A stretch of DNA of 64,000 bases from Conchocele bisecta (taxonomy: Eukaryota > Mollusca > Bivalvia > Lucinida > Thyasiridae). Below the pieces are notes generated by a model, which worked only from the letters and a program-made list of their open reading frames with translations, had not been told where the DNA came from and ran no database searches. The stretch is from positions 434,001 to 498,000 of the forward strand of contig JAQRGA010000043.1 of NCBI GenBank assembly GCA_029237695.1. The letters run 5' to 3'. The position numbers and the translations under genes are program-made. This document shows positions 52,676 to 63,862 of the stretch, in pieces (within the stretch, counting starts at the first letter, position 1; each line of letters starts with the position of its first letter).

Positions 52676-52752
52676 CCGAATTCGTGCTGGGACGGAACGC
52701 CACCAACAACAACAATTTTGTCCCGGGTCAAGGGTTCGTCCTAGCACGACTT
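52676..52752. repeat. Imperfect hairpin
   Basis: GTCCGAATTCGTGCTGGGAC and GTCCTAGCACGACTTCGGAC, with (CAA)n in the loop. Confidence 0.75.
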
Positions 52753-53161
52753 CGGACCCATGTGAAACAAACATATATTGAGAGATAAAGATACACGACT
52801 TCGAAAAACGTTATTTTGCTGAACAAGGAAATATACTGTTTGTGATAACCACTAACGTATTACGTTTCTGCGTATACAAATGTCAATAATGTTTATTTAA
52901 ATTGTGTAACGTGTATTTCAGTAATTTATATTGATCGCTTAATTTGGCTGAATCAGGTGACAACACATATAATATTATGCACATATTGTGAGACAATCCA
53001 GAAGTACATGTATCTATTTAATTTATGTAAATTACAGGGCACGGCTTTGGAGTATAGCTAAAATCAAAAGCGTTTAATGGCTTGTTTAAACAAATATACT
53101 AGCATGAAATTACAGACTGAGTTACATGCATACACTTTAATGTGTGTTTGATGTATATATT

Positions 53162-53554
53162 CAGGCCCGTACGCAGAGGGGGTGCGACGGGTGCGTACGC
53201 ACCCCCTTAACCCTTTCAATACCACAGGCATGTAGAGTGGTATTGGCAAAACGTGTATATCCAGATGAGCCGGCTCGTAACGAGCCGTCTCATCAGGATC
53301 TGCACTTTTTGCAAGTAATTTTCAGAATTTTGAGAACAAAAACACCCCATGTTCATAAATGGACTGGTCTGAAAATAATTTTGTGATGATTGGATTGGTT
53401 GCAAAATTAACATATCAAAATCCGTTCCAGTTACTTATGGGTGAAACGCTTAATCTGCCGAGGTCTGTCCGTGGATTTGCAAAAAACAAAATGTTTAGCC
53501 CTTCGCGCCATCGATAACGCACCCCCCCTAACTTAATTCCTGCGTACGGGCCTG
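53162..53554 (+). mobile_element. Element L, complete, containing K
   Basis: CAGGCCCGTACGCAGAGGGG and the inverse CCTGCGTACGGGCCTG. Internal inverted GTGCGTACGCACCCCC / CGCACCCCCCCT flank K. The window's first 301 bases are part of a second L+K. Confidence 0.85.
53211..53449 (+). mobile_element. Family K MITE inside L
   Basis: TTAA at 53207-53210 and 53450-53453, start CCCTTTCAATACC, core GAGCCGGCTCGTAACGAGCC. Confidence 0.9.
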
Positions 53555-53922
53555 ATAGTTTTAACAGAATGTGAAGACTGTTCTGTCTACGTCGATGATG
53601 TCATCATCATTTGACCATTATGTCTTTGAAATAGTCATCATTTACCTCGTAACATGTACATTCACATGTATATGAACATGTATTTTAACTGAGATAATTT
53701 ACGCATAAATCACCCAGCACTGGCGAATAATGAATGCTGTAGGTTAACCAACTCCGCATTTTTCAATGTCAGTCAGTTCGATAAATGATCGTTCGATCTG
53801 CACGACAATTGGAGAAACAAAATGTTAATGTAAGTAGGTTGAACAGCGTATACGGCGGCGATTAAAATGCATATGTGTATATATTTAGTAATAATAACAC
53901 AATCTAATCTTAGTAATACGTA
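53555..53922. other. No feature recognised
   Basis: Nothing supported. Confidence 0.5.
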
Positions 53923-54357
53923 TTATCCCGTCAACACAGTGTGTATGTGCCGTGAAACACGGTGCCGTGAAACATTTTTGATATCCAGTCAATACCATTT
54001 TTGCATTTTACAGCAATTTGTAGGTGTTGACGGGATAAATAGAATAGTAGGTTAGTGCCGTGAATGGGAAAAATATCTGGCGCGGCACAGAAACGGGATG
54101 TGCTCGGCAGAGCCTCGCCCATCCCGTTTCCTGAGCCTTGCCAGATATTTTTTCCCATTCACGGCACTAACCTACTATTCTCTATCTATTTTCCTTATTT
54201 CTGAACCAAAGTATATGTTGTGACCACTAATTTGAACCGTCTCGACGAGACGGTTCAAATGAGTGGTCACAACATATACTTCTGATGAGAAGTAAAGAAA
54301 TTCTTGAGCCTTGCCGGATATTTTTTCCCATTCACGGCACTAACCTACTATTCTCTA
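53923..54357 (-). mobile_element. Composite H element with extra hairpin module
   Basis: ATTATCCCGTCAACACAG, then the H hairpin, then the ATGTTGTGACCACT / AGTGGTCACAACAT module, and a final CGGCACTAACCTACTATTCT. The same composite, inverted, as 9347-9828. Confidence 0.9.
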
Positions 54358-54387
54358 TATAGCGAACATCAGTCCGTAGGTTGTGGT

Positions 54388-54614
54388 GTAAAACTACAGT
54401 GAAACCTCTCTAAACCGGACACCATGAAAACACCTGTGATCTCAATAATGATGAGTTTCTTGTCATTTATCTCAGGTGACAATGTCTATTCATGATCGGA
54501 TAGCACACACCTATATGGCTCAGAATGATAAAATGCCTGATTTACAGTGAAACCTCTCTAAGCCGGACACCCTGGGAATCCCAGGGTGTCCGGTTTAGAG
54601 AGGTTTCACTGCAT
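54388..54614 (+). mobile_element. J long form, copy 1
   Basis: CAGTGAAACCTCTCTAAACC + about 120-bp spacer (AATGTCTATTCATGATCG, TATGGCTCAGAATGAT) + complete J hairpin around CCCTGGGAATCCCAGGG. Confidence 0.9.
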
Positions 54615-54788
54615 AATAAATTGTGTTCTTCGAAGAAACAAATATATATATGTATAGATGTGCATTTATTAATACATATATTTCTCCTTGGTATGTATAT
54701 AGTATATGTATTGATATACAGTGGCACATCGAGTTCTGACCAGTGTAGCTCCTGATCAACTAGACACTCAAGTAGTAATGGAGGCATA

Positions 54789-54977
54789 CAGCGGAACTCT
54801 CTAAACCGGACACCTGGAAAACACCTGTGATAATATTTTAATAATGTCTGTTCGTGATCGCATAGCATACAGCTATGGCTCAGAATGATCATATGCCTGA
54901 TTTACAGTGAAACCTCTCTATGCCGGACACCCTGGGAGGTCCCCAGGGTGTCCGGTTTAGAGAGGTTTCACTGTATA
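54789..54977 (+). mobile_element. J long form, copy 2
   Basis: GCGGAACTCTCTAAACCGGA + spacer GTCTGTTCGTGATCGCATAG + hairpin around CCTGGGAGGTCCCCAGG. The spacer is shorter than in copy 1. Confidence 0.9.
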
Positions 54978-55090
54978 TGTACCAATCGTATGGATATGTG
55001 ATCTGTATCACAATAGACGACGCTGTGTATTTAGCACAGGCTAGTAGACTGGTCATAAACTCAATAAGGCTCATTTTATCATGACTAACC

Positions 55091-55269
55091 CAGGGATTCC
55101 GCTGGGGAAAAAAAATCGCCACTTCAAAAAAAATAAACAATTGGCGATAAAAAATTACAATTTTCGAAAAAAAAAACACTTTTTTTTTCTTCGAAAATTG
55201 GATTTTTTTTATCGCCAATTGTTTATTTTTATCGCCAATTGCGAAAGTGGCGATCCAGCGGAATCCCTG
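55091..55269. mobile_element. Family Y hairpin element
   Basis: CAGGGATTCCGCTGG to its inverse, with AAACAATTGGCGATAAAAA arms and A/T-runs. CTAACC lies at 55085-55090 and 55270-55275. Ends look hAT-like, but only 6 bp of duplication is clear. Confidence 0.85.
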
Positions 55270-55429
55270 CTAACCACATATCGAGACGATCCTGCCACAA
55301 TATCTGTCTTCAGGAGTGTTTTCTTACTACAGTGGCAACCTCTCCGTAGCACAGGATGATCAGGCGCTACGCTGGTTGCAATACACAAAACGTCATATTT
55401 ATTCACGAAGAACCGCATATGGAGAAAGA

Positions 55430-55560
55430 CCTGTTACCAGATATGTTTGCAGGCTGACACACAGGAGTAAACTATGAGGCATTAGCACTGTCTGGTCAGG
55501 GACTACACCGGTCGCAAACTCGATAAGCCCATTTCCTGATGACAAACCACATATCGAGAC
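55430..55560. mobile_element. Diverged D-like remnants
   Basis: CTGTCTGGTCAGGGACTACACC and GTCGCAAACTCGATAAGCCC. Confidence 0.5.
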
Positions 55561-55647
55561 AAATCTATCACCAAATCTGTCTGCAGCCTGACACTGTGTA
55601 CACAATAGGTATTTAGGTGAAACGTCGAAACCAAAATAAATATACAG

Positions 55648-55960
55648 TTATACACAACAGCCTGCGTTAATCTTTCCCAGATTATCAACGTTTCTGAACA
55701 TATACAGTGGAACCTCTCTAAACCGGACACCAAGAAAACACACGTGATCTTATTTTTGATGGGTTTCTCGGTCAGGTGATAATGTCTGTTCGTGATCGCA
55801 TAGTACATACAACTATGGCTCAGAATGATCAAATGTCTGATTTACAGTGAAACCTCTCTAAGCCGGACACCCTGGGGACCTCCCAGGGTGGCCGGTTTAG
55901 AGAATTTCTCTGTATTGGCAATGTTAACTCGCAATCAGATCAAACTGAGTCTGAGAATCC
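55648..55960 (-). mobile_element. Family Q element split by J long form
   Basis: ACAGCCTGCGTTAATCTTTC (about 55660) and, beyond J, GGCAATGTTAACTCGCAATC match the inverse of 49632-49846. Confidence 0.6.
55704..55915 (+). mobile_element. J long form, copy 3
   Basis: CAGTGGAACCTCTCTAAACC + spacer GTCTGTTCGTGATCGCATAG + hairpin around CCCTGGGGACCTCCCAGGG. The terminal bases are decayed (TTAGAGAATTTCTCTGTA). Confidence 0.9.
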
Positions 55961-56802
55961 GCGCAGTCTGATCAGCGTTTACAGTGCTCGTTACTGGATT
56001 ATCGGAACATTCATAACGTGTCCACCGAAAACAGAGGAATGCACCTTTTAAAAACACGGGTCTTATGCCCTAAAAAATAGTTCTAACAACTTGATTTCAG
56101 TGTGACAAATGTTTGTTTGTGTGCTAAATTTATGTTATTGCAAATGTTTCCGTAGTCTAAGGGTGCATAAGGGTGCCATACTCGATTATTCGCGATTCGT
56201 AACTCCATGGTTCGGTGCATGAATACCATCTTCTGTTTCGGCTTCCATTCTCAGGCTAGAAATCTCTATTTAACATTTTGGGTTTTCCAAGAATCTATTT
56301 TTAACTCATAGTTTTAGCACCCTTGTCAATTCGTCACAGAACGAGCTGAGTGGCATCTCGTCAGGAAACAGGTGCATTTTTCGACGTTAAATATTTGACA
56401 CCGGTGCAACCCCAGTGATTGGAAAGATCGAGAAATGCACACCTGTGTCACTCAAGCTGACATATGGAACTTTATTTGACCCTTGCCCCAAAACTGATGT
56501 GTTACTGCGCCCGTCAATACAACCAGTCATTGGCGACAAGATGAATTGTGACAAATATTTACTGATTCGATCACATTGCATGTACGGTGAAACCTTTCTA
56601 CACTGAATACACCTGTGACTGGAGAAATGAGGATAAGATTTTGAAACTCAATCCACAAATTCTAAACTATTTATTATTTAGAAAAAAAACGTACTTAAGC
56701 CTTTACATGCTGGAAAATTTGTGGACTATAAATAGTTAAACAAATAAGCAGACGACAATCCATGATATTTTCTTTTATTTCTCCCTGTAAATATTATGAA
56801 TA
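55961..56802. other. No gene; one small hairpin
   Basis: CAGGTGCATTTTTCGA (56369-56384) pairs imperfectly with TCGAGAAATGCACACCTG (56428-56445); AAGGGTGC / GCACCCTT at about 56160 and 56317 may bound another small element. Confidence 0.5.
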
Positions 56803-56842
56803 TGTTTCACGGCACCTACGCACTGTGTTGACAGGATAAAAT
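56803..56842 (+). mobile_element. Family H terminal fragment
   Basis: TGTTTCACGGCACCTACGCA and GTTGACAGGATAAA. Confidence 0.8.
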
Positions 56843-56933
56843 AGTAAAAGGTCAAAACTTGGTTTTATCTGGTTCGCTGTTTTGGCACTGTCTTATCATT
56901 GTTTGGTCACGATGTTCAATCCTATCATGCCAC

Positions 56934-57520
56934 AGTTAGATCAAAGTTCGTCCGCATGTACGAGGAGATAATCCGCGAGCTTTAGCGAGTGGATTATCGA
57001 TCGTACATGCGGACGAACGTGATTTAACTGTGATTTATCAGGAAACCTGCCCTGTATTGACCGAATACGTACTGACTGACAACATATTGTTGTATCAGGC
57101 ATTGGCCTGATATCAACATCCGGGTTACAACAAAGTGAAAACTGACGTTCCATTGGTCGATTGACGTCACGTGACGTTACCGAATGACGTCAGTGTAATG
57201 ACGCAACGTAAACAAGTCCGCGTTCTGTCCATAGATAACGACGTCATATGTGGTCATTTTCGAGCATAAAACGTTATCTGATAAATAGAATACCAGGCGA
57301 GTGTATTTTGATATCAAGTTTATCAGGCTCGGCTCGGAAACGGTAGTAATTCCTCGGCAAGCCTCGGAATTCCTACGCGTTTCCTAGCCTTGCCTGATAA
57401 ACTTAATATCAAAAGACACTATCCTGGTATTCTCTATATCACATCCTCATGTCCATACATTGTCCATGTGCTGGGTAAATAATACAGAAACAAAACTCGA
57501 CAATGTATCAAAGATGTGAT
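56934..57520 (-). mobile_element. Family F split by G
   Basis: GTTAGATCAAAGTTCGTCCG with the CGCATGTACGAGGAG hairpin before G; ATATCACATCCTCATG and GTATCAAAGATGTGATA after it. Confidence 0.8.
57034..57434 (+). mobile_element. Family G element nested in F
   Basis: 401 bp like the 47018 copy, with TGACGTCA at 57162 and 57185 and ACGACGTCATATGTGG conserved. Module 2 hairpin CTCGGCTCGGAAACGG / CGTTTCCTAGCC present. Confidence 0.88.
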
Positions 57521-58130
57521 ACTTGTTAGTTCGTAGACGCACATTTGAGTGTGTGGATCGTATAAATGGCTTTATTGGAGGGAAATGGGGCTTATGAAAT
57601 TGCAGGCCTCGACAAATCCACTCGTCCGCTCGTAATGGCGAATGCATTTTCGAATTGATGAGTGATAATTTGAATAGACAGTGCAGCACAAACATATATG
57701 GATGTAGGTCTGAGTACATAACTCTAATTACAGTTATGACAGAGTAGTCTTTCCAAATTTGCGTTTGAAGCGTTCTTTGTTTACTTTGCACTTCGTGGAG
57801 TGACCTAAGCATTATCATAATACACACTATATGTTTGGTGTTATATTGTAGAATTGTCTCTCAATAACAATCTAGCGAAGTATGAAAGTCAACGCTCTGC
57901 ATGATTTTTTTCTATATTTTAGTGCGCGAAATGTAAATGCTATTACGCAAATTTATACCGTTGACTGTGGTGTAGCGATATAGTGCAACCTGTTGCCTAT
58001 AAAGCGGAAAACGTGCAGCTCATAGGAATGGTGAGCTGATTTCCAATCTGGACGAGTGGTAGATTAAGAATGTCTGGAGGCCTGAACATACAATCCGTGT
58101 CGACTCTGATCGCGGTCTGTCCAGAAGCCG
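57521..58130. other. No feature recognised
   Basis: A 126-codon minus frame (57447-57827) begins in family F and has no recognised domain; I do not call it a gene. Confidence 0.5.
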
Positions 58131-58422
58131 TATTTATCTCGTCAACACAGTGCATATGTGCCGTGAAACATTTTTGATATCCTGTCAATACGACCTAATC
58201 ACTGCGTGTGAATATGTGCGGTGGCTGGGGTTATTTGTTTTGCATTTTAAAGCCATGTGTAGGTGTTGACGGGATAAATAGAATAGTAGGTTAGTGCCGT
58301 GAATGGGGAAAATATCTGGCGCGGCACGGAAACGGGATGTGCTCGGCAGAGCCTCGCCCATCCTGTTTCCTAAGCCTTGCCAGATATTGTTTCCCCATTC
58401 ACGGCACTAACCTACTAGTCTC
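58131..58422 (-). mobile_element. Family H element, near consensus
   Basis: TTTATCTCGTCAACACAG to CGGCACTAACCTACTAGTCT with GATATCCTGTCAATACGACC. Confidence 0.95.
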
Positions 58423-58781
58423 CTTTCGCCAGCCACAGACGGTCACAATTAAGCCCCACGTTGCTTGCTGCAAGTGTCTCATTTCACCATGGTTCTAGCG
58501 AGTTTTAGATCTTCACTGGATTTACATTTAAGGGTAATAATTGGCTCCCAGGTCTTCCAAACCCGGGCATATGAGCCAAGAAAATGCGCCCATTTCCCGA
58601 AAACATTATTATAGTAATTGCAATGCAGTCGAAATGTGTGTAAAGGGGTTATGAGACGGTTAATTTAACCTAGCTAGTTCATTTTCCTACCGCACTTTGT
58701 CAGTATGTCAGCCCCTTTTAAAATCTGAGTATGAGTACATATGATATGTGGAGACTCAGCTGTAACTGTTATCCTATATAA
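58423..58781. other. No feature recognised
   Basis: Nothing supported. Confidence 0.5.
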
Positions 58782-59190
58782 TCAAGGTGCATGATCACGT
58801 GGTTACAACAACAACAACAACGTCGCCCACTCCAAAGTAAGTATTATTTGATATTTTCTTTAATATGCAACGGATTTTGATGAAATATGGCGCAGCAAAC
58901 GCGTCTTCATGAGCTGCATTTGGTGGTCTATGGAGTTTGGCACAGACTTATGTCGTTTTTGCGAAGATCGACACGGAAATCGATTCTTCGCAAAAACGAC
59001 AGAAGTGTGGGCGAACATACAGAGACCACCAAATGCAGCTTAACAAGACGCGTTTGATGCGCCATATTACATCAAAATCCGTTGCATATTAAAGAAAAAT
59101 ATCACGTAATAAGGACACTATAAACTAATACGTACTTTGAATCGGTACTTGTTGTTGTTGTTGTTAGTACCACGTGATCATACACCTTGA
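58782..59190. mobile_element. About 400-bp foldback, long arms
   Basis: AATCAAGGTGCATGATCACG pairs with CGTGATCATACACCTTGAT. Inside, (ACAACA)n pairs with (TTGTTG)n, and TTAATATGCAACGGATTTTG, ACCACCAAATGCAG and TCGTTTTTGCGAAGA pair with their inverses. Nearly the whole unit folds on itself. Confidence 0.92.
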
Positions 59191-59597
59191 TAATGATGCA
59201 ATTTGAGGGTTGGTCAGGGCAAAGCAGATCAAGCAAGGAAGGATCCATATGTGGTTGGGTTATGCAAGATATAAATATGTTTAGGGGTCCAGCTATGGTC
59301 ATTTCGCCGCTTGTCGTCATTTACTAAATGCTATTATTCGAATGTGTCACCTAGCGTTTATCTGCTGTTATCTGGTTAGATCACATGTTGTTGCACTCCT
59401 GTTTCACAATGCCATGGTTCTCGCGGATTTTAGATCTTCACTGGAATTCAATTTGCGTCGATAGTTGTTTAAACATAGCCAATCTTCAAGAACAATCAAA
59501 ACTGGAGACTCGCACGTTTCCGTGGAAATCGACACATTAGCGCAAATGCTGTACAAACTGATAGCAGTTATGTTACGTGTACGATGATCTGATAAAA
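59191..59597. other. No feature recognised
   Basis: Nothing supported. Confidence 0.5.
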
Positions 59598-59690
59598 CCG
59601 GGCTTATTCCCCTTGCGACCAGTGAAGACCCAGACCAGACTGCGCTTTTGCGCAGTCTGGTCTGGGTCTACACTGTTCGTTTGTTATTTA
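59598..59690. mobile_element. D-type perfect core hairpin
   Basis: GAAGACCCAGACCAGACTGC and the inverse GCAGTCTGGTCTGGGTCT around GCGCTTTTGCGC, preceded by CCCCTTGCGACCAGTG. Confidence 0.85.
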
Positions 59691-60031
59691 ATCATATATT
59701 AACACGACAATTGACGAACAAGGTATTCGGTTGTATGAATGCTCGGAGTTTAACTAATCAGACTCAACCGTGGTCAAATACAACAGAAGCCAGGCTTTGT
59801 AAGATTCCGGCAATTTACGACCGTTTGAAGTGTTTGTATGTATTGACGTCTTTATTCGTTAATCGAAGACGTGTTAACAAGATCAATTACAGATATGTTA
59901 GCTAGTTCGTGAGAAAACAGGCCCTATAGTTATCATAGCGTCTCCAAAATGTCTCTGAAATGACAAATCTTTAGTTTATGGGTATTTTATCGTATACATT
60001 GTATCGTGTTCTCAGAATTAATGACCAAATG
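59691..60031. other. No feature recognised
   Basis: A short frame (59648-59905) runs out of the D hairpin; no family. Confidence 0.5.
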
Positions 60032-60255
60032 TAAATGCTTGGATTTAACGACGGCACCGGCTAGATCACCTGGCATGTCGTCTCCCAATAAGGGGAGACA
60101 TGAAGGAGGTGGATACAGAGGAAACCGGCGCCAGGGGCCTGGCTTTTATTGCATAGTCCCCTCTGGTTCTTAAACGTGCCCAGGCTCTTCTTCAAATCTG
60201 ATACACTGGACCGCCGTTTAAAGTCCCCATCTGATAGGACTAGTAGAGAAGGAAC
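60032..60255 (-). mobile_element. SINE 3' part, disrupted
   Basis: AAATGCTTGGATTTAACGAC and GGCACCGGCT are the reversed tail seen at 18987. TTTAAAGTCCCCATCTGATA matches the SINE body about 170 bp later, so the body carries an insert (about 60066-60215). Confidence 0.65.
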
Positions 60256-60647
60256 TACAAAGTATCTCAGACAAATGGACTATCACTATGCCCCCTCCTG
60301 CATATCTGAGAATACAGCAAACAAAGGCTTTGTTTTGTTTTGTTCTGTTCTGTTCTGACTAAATATAAATAATTATGCCACCTTCATGTAAAATGCGCAA
60401 ATACCACTGAATGACTTTCTTGTTTGTTGGTGCTAAACATTGTGCAATTTGATTAATTAAGCATTCGTTTGTAAATGTTTTAACACCTTTCAAGAGAACG
60501 CGAGATAAATATGTGACGTAATACTTGTTACATGTGACGACTGTGTGTTAATTGGCACATGCGAAAATGGCGTTTTATAAGATGACAACCATTTTCTTTG
60601 TGTTAACGGTTGCTGAGTAAGTTGACGTTACATATATGTGACACCTG
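60256..60647. other. No gene; TTTTG/TTCTG simple repeat
   Basis: (GTTTT)n/(GTTCT)n at 60332-60357, otherwise nothing. Confidence 0.55.
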
Positions 60648-60950
60648 TAGCATATTTCACCAACATTGCAACATTATCTAGCAAAGTATACATACTTTGA
60701 GGGAGAAATTTTCAAATTAAGGATAAATTTATTAATTTTTATTATACTGAATTTATTACATTATCACAGCCATTTTGGCTGTGATAATGTAATAAATTCA
60801 GTATAATAATTCTGCATACTTTTAATCATCAAACTTATGCAGTCGTTAGTTCTATATTAAATAACGCATTTTGTGGAAAATAAATGATTACTCCCTCAAA
60901 GTATACTTTGCTAGATAAGTATACTTTGCAGTTTAGATGTAATCGGCTAC
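60648..60950 (+). mobile_element. Family B MITE
   Basis: TAGCATATTTCACCAACATT to GATGTAATCGGCTA with the CACAGCCATTTTGGCTGTG centre; the left AAAGTATAC box is partly deleted. Confidence 0.93.
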
Positions 60951-61051
60951 AGCTCTATCGCATCGTATATTCACTGGTATTCATTTAGAAAAAAATCATA
61001 CGTGTTATGTTCCATTTTATATGACACAAACATTCAAACCTCATACCAAGA

Positions 61052-61078
61052 ATAATTGCAAGAGTTACCGTTCGCAAC
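61052..61078. mobile_element. Family X end fragment
   Basis: TTGCAAGAGTTACCGTTCGCAAC. Confidence 0.6.
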
Positions 61079-61197
61079 TAAAGAATACAATGTATTCTTA
61101 TGACCCAGGGTTAGCACAGGCCAGACTGTAGTACATGTAGTCTTATGAATCTGGGGTAGCCACAGGCGATACTGTAGTACATGAAATCATAGTAGTA

Positions 61198-61645
61198 ATA
61201 TTATCCCATTACCCCACCCACTTGGTCTCATACATAGAGAATAGTAGGTTAGTGACGTGAATGGGAAAACTATCTGGCAAGGCTTAGGAAACGGGATGGG
61301 CGAGGCTCTGCCGAGCACATCCCGTTTCCGTGCCGCGCCAGATATGTTTTCCATTCACGGCACTAACCTACTATTCTATTTATCCCGTAAACACCTACAC
61401 ATAGCTTTGAAATGCAATACAAATAACCCCAGCCACGGCACATATTCATACGAAGTGATTAGGTCGTATTGACAGGATATAAAAAACGGCACATACGCAC
61501 TGTGTTGACGGGATAAATTACCCCCATTACACCCACTTGGTATCATACAGTACTATCTATCATAGAAGATAGTACTGTATGAGACCAAGTGGGTGGGGTA
61601 ATGGATTTTTTTGTAATGGGAATTTGTTTTGTGTCACCTGTGATA
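61198..61645. mobile_element. Family I hairpin with H inserted
   Basis: CCCATTACCCCACCCACTTG occurs before H, is repeated as CCCCATTACACCCACTTGG after it, and pairs with CAAGTGGGTGGGGTAATGG. The outer CACAGGTGGAAGACTCGG end is lost; TGTGTCACCTGTG remains at the right. Confidence 0.8.
61235..61519 (+). mobile_element. Family H element nested in I
   Basis: GAGAATAGTAGGTTAGTGAC to TGTTGACGGGATAAAT. It is flanked by about 30 bp of duplicated I sequence, longer than a normal target duplication. Confidence 0.9.
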
Positions 61646-61683
61646 TTACACTAGTAGATAACTTGTTCAGCCTATGCTACCGC

Positions 61684-62082
61684 AGCGCTTCAGATAAGCT
61701 GCGTATTTGCTTATAAATACCCAATTAAAATGGTAAAAATCTCAATTTAAATCAGAAGTAGCGAGTATCAAAAAGCAATACAAATTTGTGGTACCTTTAT
61801 CATGCTACAGAAAACAATAAACAGACCACAAACATAGAATATTTTTTTTATTTTCCATGAAAACACATCTTGGTATTTCATTTGAATTGTCTCCAAGAGA
61901 CAATTCTAATGAAATGCCAAGACATGTTTTCATTTCGAAGCAAACTATTCAATAATTGCTGTCTGTTGATGTGTAAACAGTAGTGTGATTTTATTTTACC
62001 AAATTAAAATTTTGAAATACCTAATTGCTTCAGAAATGATGGAGTGAAAATACTCAATTACTAATTCCTGATATGGAGCCCT
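61684..62082 (-). mobile_element. Family S element with 8-bp target duplication
   Basis: AGCGCTTCAGATAAGCTG to CTGATATGGAGCCCT. Flanks GCTACCGC (61676-61683) and GCTACCGA (62083-62090) differ at one base. The central TCTAATGAAATGCCAAGAC hairpin is present. Confidence 0.9.
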
Positions 62083-62264
62083 GCTACCGACATTGACAAA
62101 ATCCTACAAACAAATTGCATTAGTCTTCGTATATGTATTGTTCTACTATCCAGAATTGCCGCAGCGTGTTAGCGATTGATTTCCAAACGGCACGGGAAGG
62201 CACATCAATCTGAATGGATTCATTTAATTAACCATTAATCGAGTTGTCGAAGACTTCTTAATTT

Positions 62265-62790
62265 GTGGCTGTGACTGGAGAAATGTGGCTTCAGGTATTC
62301 GTCCAGTGTAGCCGATGATCAGTAGCCTATTTCATCAACATTGCAAAGTATACTTTACTAGCAAAGTATACTTTGAGGGAGTAATCATTTATTTTTCCTG
62401 AAATGCATTATTTCATATAGAACTAACAAATGCATATATTTCATGATTAAAAGTATGCAGAATTATTATACTGAATTTATTACATTATCACAGCCAAATT
62501 GGCTGTGATAATGTAATAAATTCAGTATAATAAAAATTAATAAATTTATCATAAAATTGAAAATTTCTCCCTCAAAGTATACTTTGTTACTAAAGTATAC
62601 TTTGCAATGTTGATGAAAGAGGCTACTGATAACACACTCATGTAGCCTGATAATGATATATAATGGTTGTCATGTTGTTAGGGAGTGGCGTGCAGTGCAG
62701 ATCCTGTGCGAATGCACAGGCTGATCTGGATATACACTGGTCGCAAACCCCATAAGCCACATTTCTCCAGTCAAGTCCACATTTACCAAT
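62265..62790 (-). mobile_element. Family D MITE split by B
   Basis: TGTGGCTGTGACTGGAGAAA to GTGTAGCCGATGATCAG, then B, then CATGTAGCCTGATAATGATA and the right end CACATTTCTCCAGTCAAG. Confidence 0.92.
62323..62625 (-). mobile_element. Family B MITE nested in D
   Basis: TAGCCTATTTCATCAACATT to TTGATGAAAGAGGCTA, centre CACAGCCAAATTGGCTGTG. Confidence 0.95.
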
Positions 62791-62835
62791 TTGTTGGCTC
62801 TACAAACACTTTCCTAGTTATCGTATATCCGTTGA

Positions 62836-62894
62836 CCAATGTTCACCAGCAAACGAGTGGTCGAAATGTTTCGACCACTCGTTTGCTGACGAAC
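62836..62894. repeat. Hairpin
   Basis: GTTCACCAGCAAACGAGTGG and the inverse CCACTCGTTTGCTGACGAAC around TCGAAATGTTTCGA. Confidence 0.9.
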
Positions 62895-62991
62895 ATATAT
62901 ACACTGCTATATGTGGTATCTTTCATTTACGACCTGTGTGTATCCTCATTGGCCAGCATCTTCGTAAACCATTATTAGCATATTAGTCTCA

Positions 62992-63018
62992 CTCTTACGA
63001 AGTTTACTGAAACAGCCC
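62992..63018 (+). mobile_element. Solo right end of family A
   Basis: CTTACGAAGTTTACTGAAACAGCCCC. Confidence 0.6.
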
Positions 63019-63046
63019 CTCCCTCATATACATGTACTCTGTACAT

Positions 63047-63225
63047 TGCATATGAAATAGCCTTATACCGCCGCGCGTCACTATCAATAAAATATATATT
63101 ACTAAATGATTATATCTGTATAGCGAGCACTCGTAATTTTTAGAACTGGTGGAATAGTGACACAATGATACACTTATTTAATTCCTATAAAGAACATTTT
63201 GTGCCTACTGAGTGGGCATGTACCT
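63047..63225 (-). mobile_element. Family C, terminal third
   Basis: GCATATGAAATAGCCTTATA, CGCGCGTCACTATCAATAAA and the end GAGTGGGCATGTACCT before TTAA at 63226-63229. Confidence 0.85.
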
Positions 63226-63229
63226 TTAA

Positions 63230-63565
63230 AAATAGCTTGTCTATGAGTGTCTATGTCTACATGTTAGAAGTGCTTGTACCGAATTTATAAATATTTATTA
63301 CTGTATAATTTGCTTTTGAAACTTCTAACAAACATTCAGATCGGTTTAGAAAACAACAGCTGGATTTGTAATGTATATAAGCATGCGTTGTACATATGTA
63401 CTTGTTTTCTCACGACCGTCTTGATTTATATGTCAGTTTGCAATCAGACCCACACACATCTTGTATACGGCAGAATTAAATTATATCCACGTTTTCTGCC
63501 ATTTGGATTGTTCCAATTACGCGGTAACGTTTCCCAAACCCAAAGTACAGTTTAATTCATTAAAT
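63230..63565. other. No gene recognised
   Basis: Its end, CCCAAAGTACAGTTTAATTC (63538), recurs at 63932 beyond D and X. Confidence 0.5.
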
Positions 63566-63804
63566 GTGGCTGTGACTGGAGAAATGGGGCTTATGGGTTT
63601 TGCGATCAGTGTAGATCCAGATCAGCCTGTGTATCCGCACAGTCTGATCAGGATCTTCACTGTTCGCCATTCCTTCGGTGAAACACCCGTGCTTCAACAC
63701 GCATTCTAGATCATAATCAGGCTGCATGCGTGAGCTATTTGATCAGTAGCTACACTGGTCGCAAAACCCATAAGCCCCATTTATCCAGTCACAGTCACAT
63801 ATAT
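63566..63804 (+). mobile_element. Family D MITE, full length
   Basis: TGTGGCTGTGACTGGAGAAA to ATCCAGTCACAGTCACAT, core GATCAGCCTGTGTATCCGCA. Confidence 0.95.
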
Positions 63805-63806
63805 CG

Positions 63807-63862
63807 TAGTTGCGAACAGTAACTCTTGCAATCAACTCAGTTACCGTTAGCAACTACATGTA
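63807..63862. mobile_element. Family X hairpin
   Basis: GTAGTTGCGAACAGTAACTC and GAGTT..CCGTTAGCAACTAC form an imperfect stem. Confidence 0.8.

Noticed and set aside
57447..57827. 126-codon minus-strand frame
   Set aside because: It starts inside family F and has no recognisable motif; length is within chance for AT-rich sequence.
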